Source: Balneolales bacterium | Lineage (GTDB): Bacteria; Bacteroidota; Rhodothermia; Balneolales; Natronogracilivirgulaceae | DNA: 45,283 nucleotides | Assembly (NCBI GenBank): GCA_007132975.1 | Contig: SLNO01000085.1 | Location: 1 to 45,283 of the forward strand | Direction: 5' to 3' | In this document: in pieces, positions 15,715 through 23,938 of the stretch | Numbering within the stretch: position 1 is the stretch's first letter | Layout: every line of letters starts with the position of its first letter | Notes under the pieces: model-generated | The model's input: the letters and a program-made list of their open reading frames with translations, nothing else | What the model was told of the DNA's origin: nothing | Database searches by the model: none | Program-made: the position numbers and the translations under genes

Positions 15715-16275
15715 ATGTTTGAATGGTTAACACAACCCTGGCCCTGGTATGTGGCCGGACCCATCATCGGGCTTATCGTACCACTTCTGCTTTTCCTTGG
15801 AAACAAGCAGTTCGGAATTTCATCCAGTCTTCGCCACACCTGCGCGGCCTGTTTTCCCGGCAACATTTCCTTCTTTCAATATGATTGGAAAAAGGAGGGA
15901 CTGTGGAATCTCGTACTGGTACTCGGAGTCTTCATCGGTGGTTTTCTGGGTGGCTATGTTTTCAAGAACCCGGAACCTATTGCCCTGTCGGCATCCACGA
16001 TAGCTGATCTTCAGAAGTTGGGCCTGACGGACTTTTCGGGATTCGTGCCGGCCGAGATATTCTCGTGGAGTGGACTTGGATCCACGCAAGGCATCATAAT
16101 GATGATACTTGGGGGCTTCCTCGTCGGATTCGGTGCCCGCTATGCCGGCGGTTGTACCTCCGGTCATGCCATCAGCGGCATCTCTAACCTGCAGCTGGCA
16201 TCGCTCATAGCGGTCATCGGTTTCTTCATCGGCGGACTGGTGGTCACACACCTTGTGCTTCCCCTGATCTTCTGA
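15715..16275 (+). CDS. YeeE/YedE family sulfur transporter, half 1
   Basis: 186 aa membrane protein with about four or five helices (about 11-31, 61-82, 117-140, 158-183). The family signature is GARYAGGCTSGHAISGISN (residues about 141-159), with the cysteine that passes thiosulfate-like substrates in YeeE; a second cysteine pair, HTCAACFPGN (about 41-50), lies near the first helix. The family imports thiosulfate or other reduced sulfur compounds through a chain of cysteines. It is split into two genes here, the partner being at 16330. AAAAGGACG precedes the ATG. First gene of the sulfur block. Confidence 0.9.
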   Translation: MFEWLTQPWPWYVAGPIIGLIVPLLLFLGNKQFGISSSLRHTCAACFPGNISFFQYDWKKEGLWNLVLVLGVFIGGFLGGYVFKNPEPIALSASTIADLQKLGLTDFSGFVPAEIFSWSGLGSTQGIIMMILGGFLVGFGARYAGGCTSGHAISGISNLQLASLIAVIGFFIGGLVVTHLVLPLIF

Positions 16276-16329
16276 CGAACGCGATTTCTCCACAGATACC
16301 ATAACACTGAATTTTAGAAGAATACTGAC

Positions 16330-16746
16330 ATGAATTACATCAAATACCTGCTCATCGGCGTCCTTTTCGGGTTTATCCTTACAAAATCTGAAGTGATTTC
16401 GTGGTTCCGCATCCAGGAAATGTTCCGGTTCCAGGATTTCCACATGTACGGTGTGATCGGAACCGCCATTGTTGTGGGACTGATCTCCATCCAGATCATC
16501 AAGCGGTTCAACATGAAAGATGTTGACGGCAACCCCATATCCATCCCGCCAAAAGACGCGTCGCAGAAAAAACGCTACATCATCGGCGGCACGCTGTTCG
16601 GCCTGGGCTGGGCGTTCACCGGTGCGTGTCCCGCTCCGCTTTTCGCCCTTTTCGGCACAGGAATTACCGTCTTTATCGTGCCGATACTGGCGGCCCTTGC
16701 AGGGACCTGGGTCTATGGCGCGGTACGCGAAAGCCTGCCTCACTGA
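16330..16746 (+). CDS. YeeE/YedE family sulfur transporter, half 2
   Basis: 138 aa membrane protein with about four helices. The signature GLGWAFTGACPAPLFALFGTG (about 96-116) carries the second-half conserved cysteine (GACP), matching the C-terminal half of single-chain YeeE proteins. It begins 54 bases after half 1 and should assemble with it in the inner membrane. Such split pairs commonly sit next to persulfide dioxygenase-rhodanese genes, as here. The cytoplasmic loop between the second and third helices is Lys- and Asp-rich. Confidence 0.9.
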   Translation: MNYIKYLLIGVLFGFILTKSEVISWFRIQEMFRFQDFHMYGVIGTAIVVGLISIQIIKRFNMKDVDGNPISIPPKDASQKKRYIIGGTLFGLGWAFTGACPAPLFALFGTGITVFIVPILAALAGTWVYGAVRESLPH

Positions 16747-16846
16747 CCGGCCGCAATGAACTGCTGCCACTGGTCCTCAAAAAATAAAGCACTGCAGCAA
16801 AACAGAATATCACATAAAACCGCAAAGAAAAAAGAGGAGAACTCCT

Positions 16847-18274
16847 ATGTTTTTTCGTCAAATCTTCGAACCAAAACTTGCCCAATACGCATACATCATC
16901 GGATGCCAGAAAACCGGTGAAGCCGTAGTGATCGATCCCATGCGCGATGTCCAGCAGTACTACGATATCGCCGAAAAGGAAAAGCTGAACATAACGGCCG
17001 CCGCCGACACGCACATCCACGCCGATTACATTTCCGGCCTGCGCGAACTCGCCGAGCGCGGTGTTAAAGTCTATGCTTCCGATGAAGGCGACGCCGACTG
17101 GAAGTACGAGTGGCTTATCGGCAGCAATTACAGCTACGAGCTGATGAAGGACGGATTCACCTTCATGGTCGGCAACATTGAGATCAAGGCCATCCATACA
17201 CCGGGGCACACGCCCGAGCACCTGATCTTTTCCGTGACGGACAAGGGCGGTGGTGCCGACAAGCCCATGGGCATTGCCACAGGCGATTTCGTTTTTGTTG
17301 GCGATGTGGGACGTCCGGACCTCCTGGAATCGGCTGCCGGCATGAAGGATGTCATGAAGCCATCGGCCCAGACGCTGTACAAGTCCATCGAGAAGTTCAA
17401 GTCGATGCCCGGTTACATGCAGATATGGCCGGGACATGGTGCGGGTAGTGCCTGTGGCAAAGCCCTTGGCGCCGTACCCAAGAGTACAGTGGGCTATGAA
17501 CTCCAGTTCAACGCTTCACTTAAGCATGCCACATCCGAGGATGATTTCGTCAATTTCATTCTGGAAGGACAGCCTGAGCCGCCGCTCTACTTCGCCCAGA
17601 TGAAGCGCGACAATAAAATCGGTCCGAAAGTCCTTGGCGGGCTCCCCATCCCAGGCAAGACCGAAACGGCTAAACTTGGTGAGTTCGAGGGCAACCGCGA
17701 GGTGGCGCTGATCGATACCCGCGGACGTGAGGCGTTCATGAACGGACACCTCAAGGGAGCCATCTTCTCACCGCTGGACAAGCAGTTCAACACCACAGCC
17801 GGTTCCTACATCACTGAGGAACAGCCCATCTACCTTGTCATTGATGAAGGGGATCTGGAGGATGCGGTCCGCGACCTCATCAATGTGGGTCTGGACAAGA
17901 TCGAGGGATATATTCCAGTCGCTGAGTACGAAAAATGGCTGGCTGACAACAACGCCGCCGTCGCCATACCGCATCTTGATTTCGAGAAGGCCGGTGACAA
18001 GCTGCTTAGCGGCGAAGTCCACGTACTGGATGTGAGAAAGGCTTCCGAGTTCTCCGAGGGACACATTGAAGGTGCCCAGAACATTCCGCACACCAGGCTG
18101 CTCGAGCGGATCGAAGAAGTGGATCCGCAAGGCAAAACCGTCTATGTGCACTGTTCCGCCGGTGGCCGCTCTGCCGTAGCTTCCGCGTTGGTTCAGCGTT
18201 TCGGCCATGAGGTGGCCTACGTGGACGGTGAGTTCGCCAACTGGTTCAACAATAAAGAAGAAGTTGCCGGCTGA
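16847..18274 (+). CDS. persulfide dioxygenase (MBL fold) fused to two rhodanese domains, CstB-like
   Basis: 475 aa cytoplasmic protein. Residues 1-240: metallo-beta-lactamase fold of the ETHE1 type, with iron ligands in THIHADYISG (H56, H58, D60), TPGHTPEH (H121), VGDVGRPD (D153) and PGHGAGSACG (H197). Residues about 275-360: a rhodanese fold lacking the active-site Cys (the loop reads YLVIDEGDLE). Residues about 376-472: a complete rhodanese with C436 (VHCSAGGRSAV). The same order is found in CstB of Staphylococcus, which oxidises low-molecular-weight persulfides to thiosulfate with O2. Strong ribosome binding site AGAGGAG. It follows the YeeE halves and ends at a good terminator, so 15715-18332 is one operon. 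Role: detoxification or use of sulfide-derived persulfide. Confidence 0.92.
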   Translation: MFFRQIFEPKLAQYAYIIGCQKTGEAVVIDPMRDVQQYYDIAEKEKLNITAAADTHIHADYISGLRELAERGVKVYASDEGDADWKYEWLIGSNYSYELMKDGFTFMVGNIEIKAIHTPGHTPEHLIFSVTDKGGGADKPMGIATGDFVFVGDVGRPDLLESAAGMKDVMKPSAQTLYKSIEKFKSMPGYMQIWPGHGAGSACGKALGAVPKSTVGYELQFNASLKHATSEDDFVNFILEGQPEPPLYFAQMKRDNKIGPKVLGGLPIPGKTETAKLGEFEGNREVALIDTRGREAFMNGHLKGAIFSPLDKQFNTTAGSYITEEQPIYLVIDEGDLEDAVRDLINVGLDKIEGYIPVAEYEKWLADNNAAVAIPHLDFEKAGDKLLSGEVHVLDVRKASEFSEGHIEGAQNIPHTRLLERIEEVDPQGKTVYVHCSAGGRSAVASALVQRFGHEVAYVDGEFANWFNNKEEVAG

Positions 18275-18298
18275 TTGCGGCGCTTTCGGTAATGACAG

Positions 18299-18332
18299 GG
18301 GCTCCGGACTCATACTCCGGAGCCCTTTTTTT
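18299..18332 (+). terminator. intrinsic terminator after the persulfide dioxygenase gene
   Basis: GGGCTCCGGA (18299-18308) pairs perfectly with TCCGGAGCCC (18316-18325) around a 7-base loop, followed by seven T residues (18326-18332). It separates the YeeE/MBL operon from the SulP gene. Confidence 0.95.
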
Positions 18333-18347
18333 ACCAGATAATTTGAA

Positions 18348-20117
18348 TTGCAAACGACAGTGAAACGTTTTTTTCCCATACTGACCTGGCTTCCCGCCTA
18401 CAACTCCGGCATGTTCCGCGGCGACCTGGCTGCCGGGCTCACCGTAGGTGTGATGCTGATCCCGCAGGCCATGGCTTATGCCCTGATAGCCGGGATGCCG
18501 CCAGTGTACGGGCTTTTTGCCGCACTGGTCCCGCTGCTGATCTATGGCGTGCTTGGAACCTCGCGACAGCTGGGTGTGGGACCGGTTGCCGTGATATCAC
18601 TGCTGGTGGCCGCGGGTGTGGCGGACCTTGCCGAGCCGGGGAGTACGGAGTACGTGCAGCTTGCCATACTGCTGGCCTTCATGGTTGGCGTGATCCAGCT
18701 CTTGATGGGGCTGCTCCGCATGGGTTTCCTGGTCAATTTCCTTTCTCATCCAGTGATTACCGGGTTCACGGCAGCCACAGCGCTGATCATCGCCTTCAGC
18801 CAGCTGCATCATCTGCTGGGGGTCTCTGTTGAGAGCTCGAAACACATCCACAATGTACTTTTCCAGCTTTTCGAAAAACGTGCGGAGATCCATCCCGGCA
18901 CGGCGCTTTTTGGTTTTGGAGCGGTCGCTGCCATTTATGCCATAAAAAAGTGGGGAAGGCGTATCCCCGGCGCGTTGGTGGTCGTGGTTGCTGGCATTGT
19001 GCTTGTGGCGGTCACAGGATGGGACCAGCAGGGCATCAGGGTAATGGGCGAGGTGCCTTCCGGGCTTCCGCTTCCGCTGTTTCCAGCGTTTGAAATGGAT
19101 GCCGTTTACCGTCTGCTGCCCATGGCGTTTGCCATATCACTGATAGGGTTCATGGAGTCCATAGCCGTGGCCAAATCCATCCATGCCCGCCACCGTGACT
19201 ACAAGCTGGATCCCAACCAGGAGCTGGTGGCGCTCGGATCGGCCAATCTGGGCGGGTCGCTCTTCCAGGCATTTCCGGTTACAGGCGGGTTTTCCCGGTC
19301 GGCCGTCAACGATCAGGCCGGGGCCAAATCGGGCATGGCCAGCATCATAAGTGCCGTTTTGATCGGTCTTACGCTGCTGTTCCTGACACCTCTGTTCTAC
19401 TACTTGCCGAATGCCGTGCTGGGTGCCATCATCATCACGGCGGTGCTCGGGCTAATCGACACAAAGGAGATCCGTTTCCTCTGGCAAACGCAGAAAGAAG
19501 ATTTTGCCATGATGGCCATTACGTTCCTTGTCACTTTGCTTGTGGGAATCGAGGAGGGAATACTGACCGGTGTGGTGGCTTCGCTGGGCGTGGTGATTTT
19601 CCACAGCAGCAAACCGCATGTGGCCAGGCTTGGGAAGCTGCCGGGAACCCGTGTTTACCGAAATCTGTACCGCTTTGAAGAGGCCGCCGAGCGGGAGGAT
19701 GTGCTGGTCATACGATACGACGCGCCCCTGTTCTATGCCAATGCCGACCATTTCAAGGAGACCGTTGAGTCATTCATGCATGGCAAACTGCCGGGACTCA
19801 AGCTTGTTGTGCTGGATGCGTCCGGTATCAATTCCATTGACACCACCGGTATCCACGCGCTGGCAGCATTGGAAAAAGAGTTGCAGGGCTACGGAATCCA
19901 GTTGCGGATGTCCGCGGTGCACGGGCCGGTGCGCGACCTGTTGAAAAAGAGCAGATACTACAAAACGGAAGATGCGGAGCGGCTTTCCCACATGGAAGTG
20001 CACGATGCCGTGGAGGCTTTTGACAGGGGCTGTGAAAGCGTTGTTGCCGATGAAAGATCTGAAGCAAAGGAATCCGGCTATTCTGGAAGTGGCATCATAA
20101 CAGGAGGGACATTATGA
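18348..20117 (+). CDS. SulP family anion permease with STAS domain
   Basis: 589 aa. The N-terminal 400 residues form the SulP transmembrane core, beginning LAAGLTVGVMLIPQAMAYAL with the family motif, then PPVYGLFAALVPLLIYGVLG and the QAFPVTGGFSRSAVN block. STAS domain at about 435-550 with DASGINSIDTTGIHAL, the loop that is phosphorylated in anti-sigma-antagonist relatives. SulP proteins carry sulfate, bicarbonate or dicarboxylates; the position here favours sulfate or another sulfur oxyanion. The frame starts at TTG 18348, but GTG at 18360 is equally possible; neither has a clear ribosome binding site. The C-terminal 25 residues are hydrophilic and unusual. The stop overlaps the next start as ATGA. 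Confidence 0.92.
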   Translation: MQTTVKRFFPILTWLPAYNSGMFRGDLAAGLTVGVMLIPQAMAYALIAGMPPVYGLFAALVPLLIYGVLGTSRQLGVGPVAVISLLVAAGVADLAEPGSTEYVQLAILLAFMVGVIQLLMGLLRMGFLVNFLSHPVITGFTAATALIIAFSQLHHLLGVSVESSKHIHNVLFQLFEKRAEIHPGTALFGFGAVAAIYAIKKWGRRIPGALVVVVAGIVLVAVTGWDQQGIRVMGEVPSGLPLPLFPAFEMDAVYRLLPMAFAISLIGFMESIAVAKSIHARHRDYKLDPNQELVALGSANLGGSLFQAFPVTGGFSRSAVNDQAGAKSGMASIISAVLIGLTLLFLTPLFYYLPNAVLGAIIITAVLGLIDTKEIRFLWQTQKEDFAMMAITFLVTLLVGIEEGILTGVVASLGVVIFHSSKPHVARLGKLPGTRVYRNLYRFEEAAEREDVLVIRYDAPLFYANADHFKETVESFMHGKLPGLKLVVLDASGINSIDTTGIHALAALEKELQGYGIQLRMSAVHGPVRDLLKKSRYYKTEDAERLSHMEVHDAVEAFDRGCESVVADERSEAKESGYSGSGIITGGTL

Positions 20118-20731
20118 GTTCGTTCTGGGATGAAAAATATAAAGGTGACAGCTATCTGTACGGGTTGGAGCCCAATCGTTTTTTTGCCAAAAACCTGCCA
20201 TATTGCGAACCCGGCAGTTACAGGCAGAAAATACTTCTTCCAATGGAGGGAGAGGGCCGCAATGCGGTTCACGCCGCACAAAAAGGATGGCACGTCGATG
20301 CTTACGACTCCAGCGGAACAGCCAGAGACAAGGCAGGCAAGCTTGCCGGCAATGCAGGAGTGACCATTTCCTATGCACTGCAAGATGTGACCACTCTTGT
20401 GCTTCCCGCAGCGGAATATCACGCTGCTGCTTTGGTTTATGCGCATCTTGATCCACCGGACAGACAGGAGCTTCACCGTAAGGTCATGAATGCGCTGCTT
20501 CCAGGCGGACTGCTGATCCTGGAGGCATTTCACGTCTCGCAATTAGGAAAGGAATCCGGAGGACCCCGTGATCCTGAAAAACTGTATACCGTCCAGATGA
20601 TCCGGTCAGATTTTCCCGAAATGACATTCCAGTTGCTGGAGGAGGTGGAAATCTCGCTGGATGAAGGGACCGGACACAGGGGCCAGGCATCCGTGGTCCG
20701 TGCGTTGGCGCGTAAAGAGTTGCAAAATTAG
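20114..20731 (+). CDS. class I SAM-dependent methyltransferase (TehB-like)
   Basis: 205 aa, cytoplasmic. Begins FWDEKYKGDSYLYGLEPNRF, typical of the TehB/thiopurine-type group in which the start reads W...Y......G..PN.F. Motif I is degenerate: LLPMEGEGRNAVHAAQKGW in place of LDLGCGEGRNA. The post-I acidic residue is in VDAYDSS and the motif IV region is PAAEYHAAALVYAHL. The substrate is unknown; relatives methylate tellurite, selenite, thiols or sulfide. The start codon overlaps the SulP stop (ATGA) and has AGGAGGG upstream, so it is translationally coupled to the permease, which suggests a sulfur-, selenium- or tellurium-linked role (inference). Confidence 0.85.
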   Translation: MSSFWDEKYKGDSYLYGLEPNRFFAKNLPYCEPGSYRQKILLPMEGEGRNAVHAAQKGWHVDAYDSSGTARDKAGKLAGNAGVTISYALQDVTTLVLPAAEYHAAALVYAHLDPPDRQELHRKVMNALLPGGLLILEAFHVSQLGKESGGPRDPEKLYTVQMIRSDFPEMTFQLLEEVEISLDEGTGHRGQASVVRALARKELQN

Positions 20732-20754
20732 AATTATGAATCCAATTCAAATAT

Positions 20755-20784
20755 CTATATATTTGATATATAGTATATGTATAT
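20755..20784. promoter_or_regulatory. AT-rich palindrome upstream of arsR
   Basis: CTATATAT (20755-20762) and ATATATAG (20766-20773) are perfect 8-bp inverted arms around TTG. TATATGTATAT follows at 20774-20784 and is identical to a segment in the promoter of the YeeE operon at 15642. It lies 18-47 bases before the arsR ATG, the usual place for an autoregulatory operator. Confidence 0.65.
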
Positions 20785-20801
20785 AACTCAATATTTAATC
20801 A

Positions 20802-21113
20802 ATGGTACATGCGATGCTTGATTTGAATACAGGGGTGCACAAGCTGGAGCGCTGTGCCTCAGTGCTGAAAGCCATAGCGCACCCTGTCCGGATAGCCATC
20901 ATTGAATTGCTGGAAAAAAATGAAAAGCTCTCGGTTTCGGAGATCCACGAAAAGCTTGACCTGGAGCAGGCCGTTGCCTCGCACCATCTGGGCATCCTCA
21001 AGAACAAGGGGGTGCTGGTGTCCTACCGTGACGGTAAAAACATGCTTTACGAGCTGAAACACCGCCAGATCACGCAGATCATCGAGATCATGGAGCGGTG
21101 CAGTACGGTTTGA
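20802..21113 (+). CDS. ArsR/SmtB family repressor, probable thiol or persulfide sensor
   Basis: 103 aa winged-helix protein: LKAIAHPVRIAIIELL (helices 1-2), SVSEIHEKLDLEQAVASHHLGILKNKG (helix-turn-helix), then the wing LVSYRDGKNMLYEL. The metal-binding ELCVCDL motif of arsenic/cadmium sensors is absent. The only cysteines are C18 in the first helix and C100 in the last helix, parts that pack together in the ArsR dimer; sulfide-responsive members (BigR, SqrR, YgaV) also use two cysteines, though at other positions. The ATG at 20814 is an alternative start. It closes the sulfur block and probably represses the YeeE operon and itself, given the shared AT-rich palindromes. Confidence 0.88.
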   Translation: MVHAMLDLNTGVHKLERCASVLKAIAHPVRIAIIELLEKNEKLSVSEIHEKLDLEQAVASHHLGILKNKGVLVSYRDGKNMLYELKHRQITQIIEIMERCSTV

Positions 21114-21142
21114 GCTGAATACCAGACAAAACACCCGATGTT

Positions 21143-22504
21143 ATGGATCTGTTTGACGCCTCGCAGCCGGACGGTCTCGGCGGCACGTCCCGTTCACAGC
21201 CGCTTGCCACGCGCATGCGACCGGTCTCGGTTGAAGAATATGCCGGACAGGGGCACCTGATCGGCGAGGGCAAGCTGTTGCGGCGCATGATCCAGAGCGG
21301 CCGCATCGGGTCCATGATCTTTTACGGTCCGCCCAGCAGCGGTAAAACCACGCTGGCCCATGTCATTTCCCGCGAGATCGATGCCGATTTTGTGATCCTG
21401 AACGCCGTGCTGGATGGTGTCAAGGAGTTCCGCGAAGTGGTGCGCCGGGCAGGCGAACAGCGCAAACTGTACCAAAAGAAGACGATCCTGTTTGTGGATG
21501 AGATCCATCGCTGGAACAAGGCGCAGCAAGACGCGCTTCTGCCGCATATCGAATCCGGGCTCATCACGCTCATAGGTGCTACCACGCTCAATCCGTTCTA
21601 TTCGCTGGTCGGGCCGCTGCTCTCCCGCTGCCAGCTTTTCGAGCTTCATCCATTCACCGCCGGAGACATCCGCCTGCTGCTCAAGCGCGCCCTCGATGAC
21701 AAAGACCGCGGCCTTGGTTCCTACGAAGTCACGGTGACCGACGAGGCCATCGAATACTTCACCGAATACTCCGGCGGCGACATCCGCCATGCGCTGAACG
21801 CCCTTGAAATGGCGGTGCTGACCAGCCCGGAAAATGAGGAGGGTGTCCGTCTGGTGGATGTGGATGTTGCCCGTGAATCCATCCAAAAGCGATATCTGCG
21901 GTATGACCGAACCGGCGACGAGCACTACCACTACGCTTCGGCCATGATCAAGTCACTTCGTGGATCTGATCCCGACGCCTCCCTGTACTGGCTCACGGCC
22001 ATGCTGGAAGGCGGCGAAGATCCACATTTCATATTCCGCCGGCTGCTGATCTTTGCTTCAGAGGATGTGGGCCTGGCCGATCCGCATGCGCTTACCGTGG
22101 TCAACAGTGCCCATGATGCCTTCGAAAAATGCGGCATGCCCGAAGGGTTTTACTTTTTGTCCCACGCCTGTCTGCACCTGGCCCTTGCTCCAAAAAGCAA
22201 CAGTACCGGGGCAATTTTCGGGGTCGCCCGTGAGCACCGTGAGAAAGGGACCCGTCCTGTTCCTGACCATCTTCGCGACAAGACTGCCAATGCCAAGCAG
22301 GCGCGGTACCTGGATACGGAAAACGCCTCGGACAATTACAAATATCCCCATGAATATCCCGGGCATTGGGTGGATCAGCAGTATCTGCCAGATGCGCTGA
22401 GGGATACACGCTGGTACAAGCCGGGCGATCAGGGAATTGAGGCCAAACGTTGGGAGCGTCTCCGGCAAATACGCGGTGGCGAACAAAAAAAAACGCCACC
22501 CTGA
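21143..22504 (+). CDS. rarA: replication-associated recombination protein A (RarA/MgsA AAA+ ATPase)
   Basis: 453 aa AAA+ clamp-loader-like ATPase that acts at stalled replication forks and forms tetramers. Begins PLATRMRPVSVEEYAGQGHL, the RarA opening. Walker A is GPPSSGKTT (K68); Walker B is TILFVDEIHRWNKAQQD (D119-E120), with the RarA-specific H-R-x-N-K; sensor 1 is LIGATTLNPFYSL; the arginine finger is in LLSRCQ; sensor 2 lies in GGDIRHALNALE. The C-terminal MgsA/RarA oligomerisation part is complete (RRLLIFASEDVGLADPHAL and NYKYPHEYPGHWVDQQYLP). It follows arsR by 29 bases, but I see no functional link. Its stop codon lies within the terminator shared with the convergent amt gene. Confidence 0.97.
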   Translation: MDLFDASQPDGLGGTSRSQPLATRMRPVSVEEYAGQGHLIGEGKLLRRMIQSGRIGSMIFYGPPSSGKTTLAHVISREIDADFVILNAVLDGVKEFREVVRRAGEQRKLYQKKTILFVDEIHRWNKAQQDALLPHIESGLITLIGATTLNPFYSLVGPLLSRCQLFELHPFTAGDIRLLLKRALDDKDRGLGSYEVTVTDEAIEYFTEYSGGDIRHALNALEMAVLTSPENEEGVRLVDVDVARESIQKRYLRYDRTGDEHYHYASAMIKSLRGSDPDASLYWLTAMLEGGEDPHFIFRRLLIFASEDVGLADPHALTVVNSAHDAFEKCGMPEGFYFLSHACLHLALAPKSNSTGAIFGVAREHREKGTRPVPDHLRDKTANAKQARYLDTENASDNYKYPHEYPGHWVDQQYLPDALRDTRWYKPGDQGIEAKRWERLRQIRGGEQKKTPP

Positions 22505-22524
22505 TTTCACACAGGATGGCGTTT
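22483..22524 (-). terminator. terminator of amt (minus strand), overlapping the end of rarA
   Basis: AAACGCCACCCTG (22491-22503) pairs with CAGGATGGCGTTT (22512-22524) with one mismatch. Read on the minus strand the hairpin is followed by a run of nine T residues (complement of the A-tract 22485-22493), a strong terminator for amt. On the plus strand only GTTTATT follows, so it is weaker for rarA. The rarA stop codon (22502-22504) is inside the stem. Confidence 0.88.
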
Positions 22525-22552
22525 ATTCTGGATATGAGGATTCAGATAGTGA

Positions 22553-23938
22553 TTAGCTGGTTTCAGCGCTTGCCGCTGAAGCTGCTGATTCGATCATGGC
22601 AAAATTCGGATAGGCTCCAACTCCATGCTCCGAGAGGTCGAGTCCGCGTTTTTCGTAATCAACCGATACACGAACACCCATGATCGCCTTGATGGCTCCA
22701 AAGACCCCAAGTGAGAAGAGGAAAGTGGTTCCGAAGATGGCCAGAACGCCCAGAAGCTGAACGCCTATGGTTGCTGCCGGTGAAAAGAGGGCAACGGCAA
22801 GAGTTCCCCAGATACCGCAGACGCCATGAACCGATATCGCTCCCACCGGATCATCTATTTTAAAGGCATCGAACATCAGGATTGCTCCAACCACGATAAC
22901 ACCGGCGATTGCACCGACAATTGCTGCTGACAGCGGCGCGATCACATCGGCGCCTGCCGTGATTCCGACCAGTCCGGCAAGGATTCCGTTCAACGCCATG
23001 GATGCGTCCAGCTTCTTCAGGAAAATCCTTGTGGTAAGCATGGCAGCAAGCGCACCGGCGGCCGCTGCGATAGCCGTTGTCACAAATACGTATGACACCT
23101 CCGCCGGATTGGCGCTAAGTACAGAACCGCCGTTGAATCCGAACCAACCGAACCAGAGAAGGAATACCCCGACAGTAGCCAGTGGTACACTGTGGCCTGG
23201 AATGGTGTTCACCTTGCCATTGACATATTTGCCAAGCCGAGGGCCGAGGATGATCACGCATGCAAGGCCTGCAGCTCCACCGACCCCATGTACGAGTGTG
23301 GAGCCGGCAAAATCATAGAATCCAAGCTGATCGAGCCAGCCGCCGCCCCAGACCCAGCTTCCTGTAATGGGATAGCAGAATGCGAGCAGAAGGGCGCCAA
23401 AAATCATGAAGGCCGAGAGTTTTACCCGTCCGGTTACGCATCCGGATACGATGGTGGCAGCTGTGGCCGCGAACATGGCCTGGAAAATGAAGTCACTGTA
23501 AATGGTCATCTGCTCGCCATAGGCGGGGGTCAACATGCCAACGGGATCCGAGGCGTCAAACCCGATGCCTAATCCACCCAGACCAAGAATACCGTTGAAA
23601 TCCCCAGGATACATCAGCTGAAAGCCGATGACTCCATAGGTGAGGATACCGGTACAGAGGATAAAGACATTTTTGTATATGACATTGATGGAGTTTTTGC
23701 CCTGGGTGAACCCGCTTTCTACTGTTGCGAATCCAAGGTGCATGATAAATACCATGGCAGCCGCCAGCAGGATCCAGAGATTGTCAATCACAAAGGCGGC
23801 ATATGCTGGTGATGCCTGAAAGGCTTCCATGCTGTCATAGACTGTTTCTGAGGCAAGAGTCAACGCAGGAAGAAAAACCAGCATCGCAAGTGTAAGCCCG
23901 GTTAATGATGCTGTTTTCAGGGATTTGAGTTGCTTCAT
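22553..23938 (-). CDS. amt: ammonium transporter (Amt/Rh family)
   Basis: 461 aa. Probable signal peptide 1-29 (LTLAMLVFLPALTLAS), as in AmtB, followed by eleven membrane helices. Family blocks: FIMHLGFATVESGFTQGKNS in the first helices, DFAGSTLVHGVGGAAGL with the first pore histidine, LLWFGWFGFNGGS, and ISVHGVCGIWGTLAVALF with the second pore histidine. It conducts NH4+/NH3 into the cell. No PII protein gene (glnB/glnK) accompanies it in the window, which is unusual for amt. The C-terminal tail after the last helix is long enough (VRVSVDYEKRGLDLSEHGVGAYP) to carry the conserved regulatory region for PII binding. Confidence 0.96.
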   Translation of the reverse strand: MKQLKSLKTASLTGLTLAMLVFLPALTLASETVYDSMEAFQASPAYAAFVIDNLWILLAAAMVFIMHLGFATVESGFTQGKNSINVIYKNVFILCTGILTYGVIGFQLMYPGDFNGILGLGGLGIGFDASDPVGMLTPAYGEQMTIYSDFIFQAMFAATAATIVSGCVTGRVKLSAFMIFGALLLAFCYPITGSWVWGGGWLDQLGFYDFAGSTLVHGVGGAAGLACVIILGPRLGKYVNGKVNTIPGHSVPLATVGVFLLWFGWFGFNGGSVLSANPAEVSYVFVTTAIAAAAGALAAMLTTRIFLKKLDASMALNGILAGLVGITAGADVIAPLSAAIVGAIAGVIVVGAILMFDAFKIDDPVGAISVHGVCGIWGTLAVALFSPAATIGVQLLGVLAIFGTTFLFSLGVFGAIKAIMGVRVSVDYEKRGLDLSEHGVGAYPNFAMIESAASAASAETS

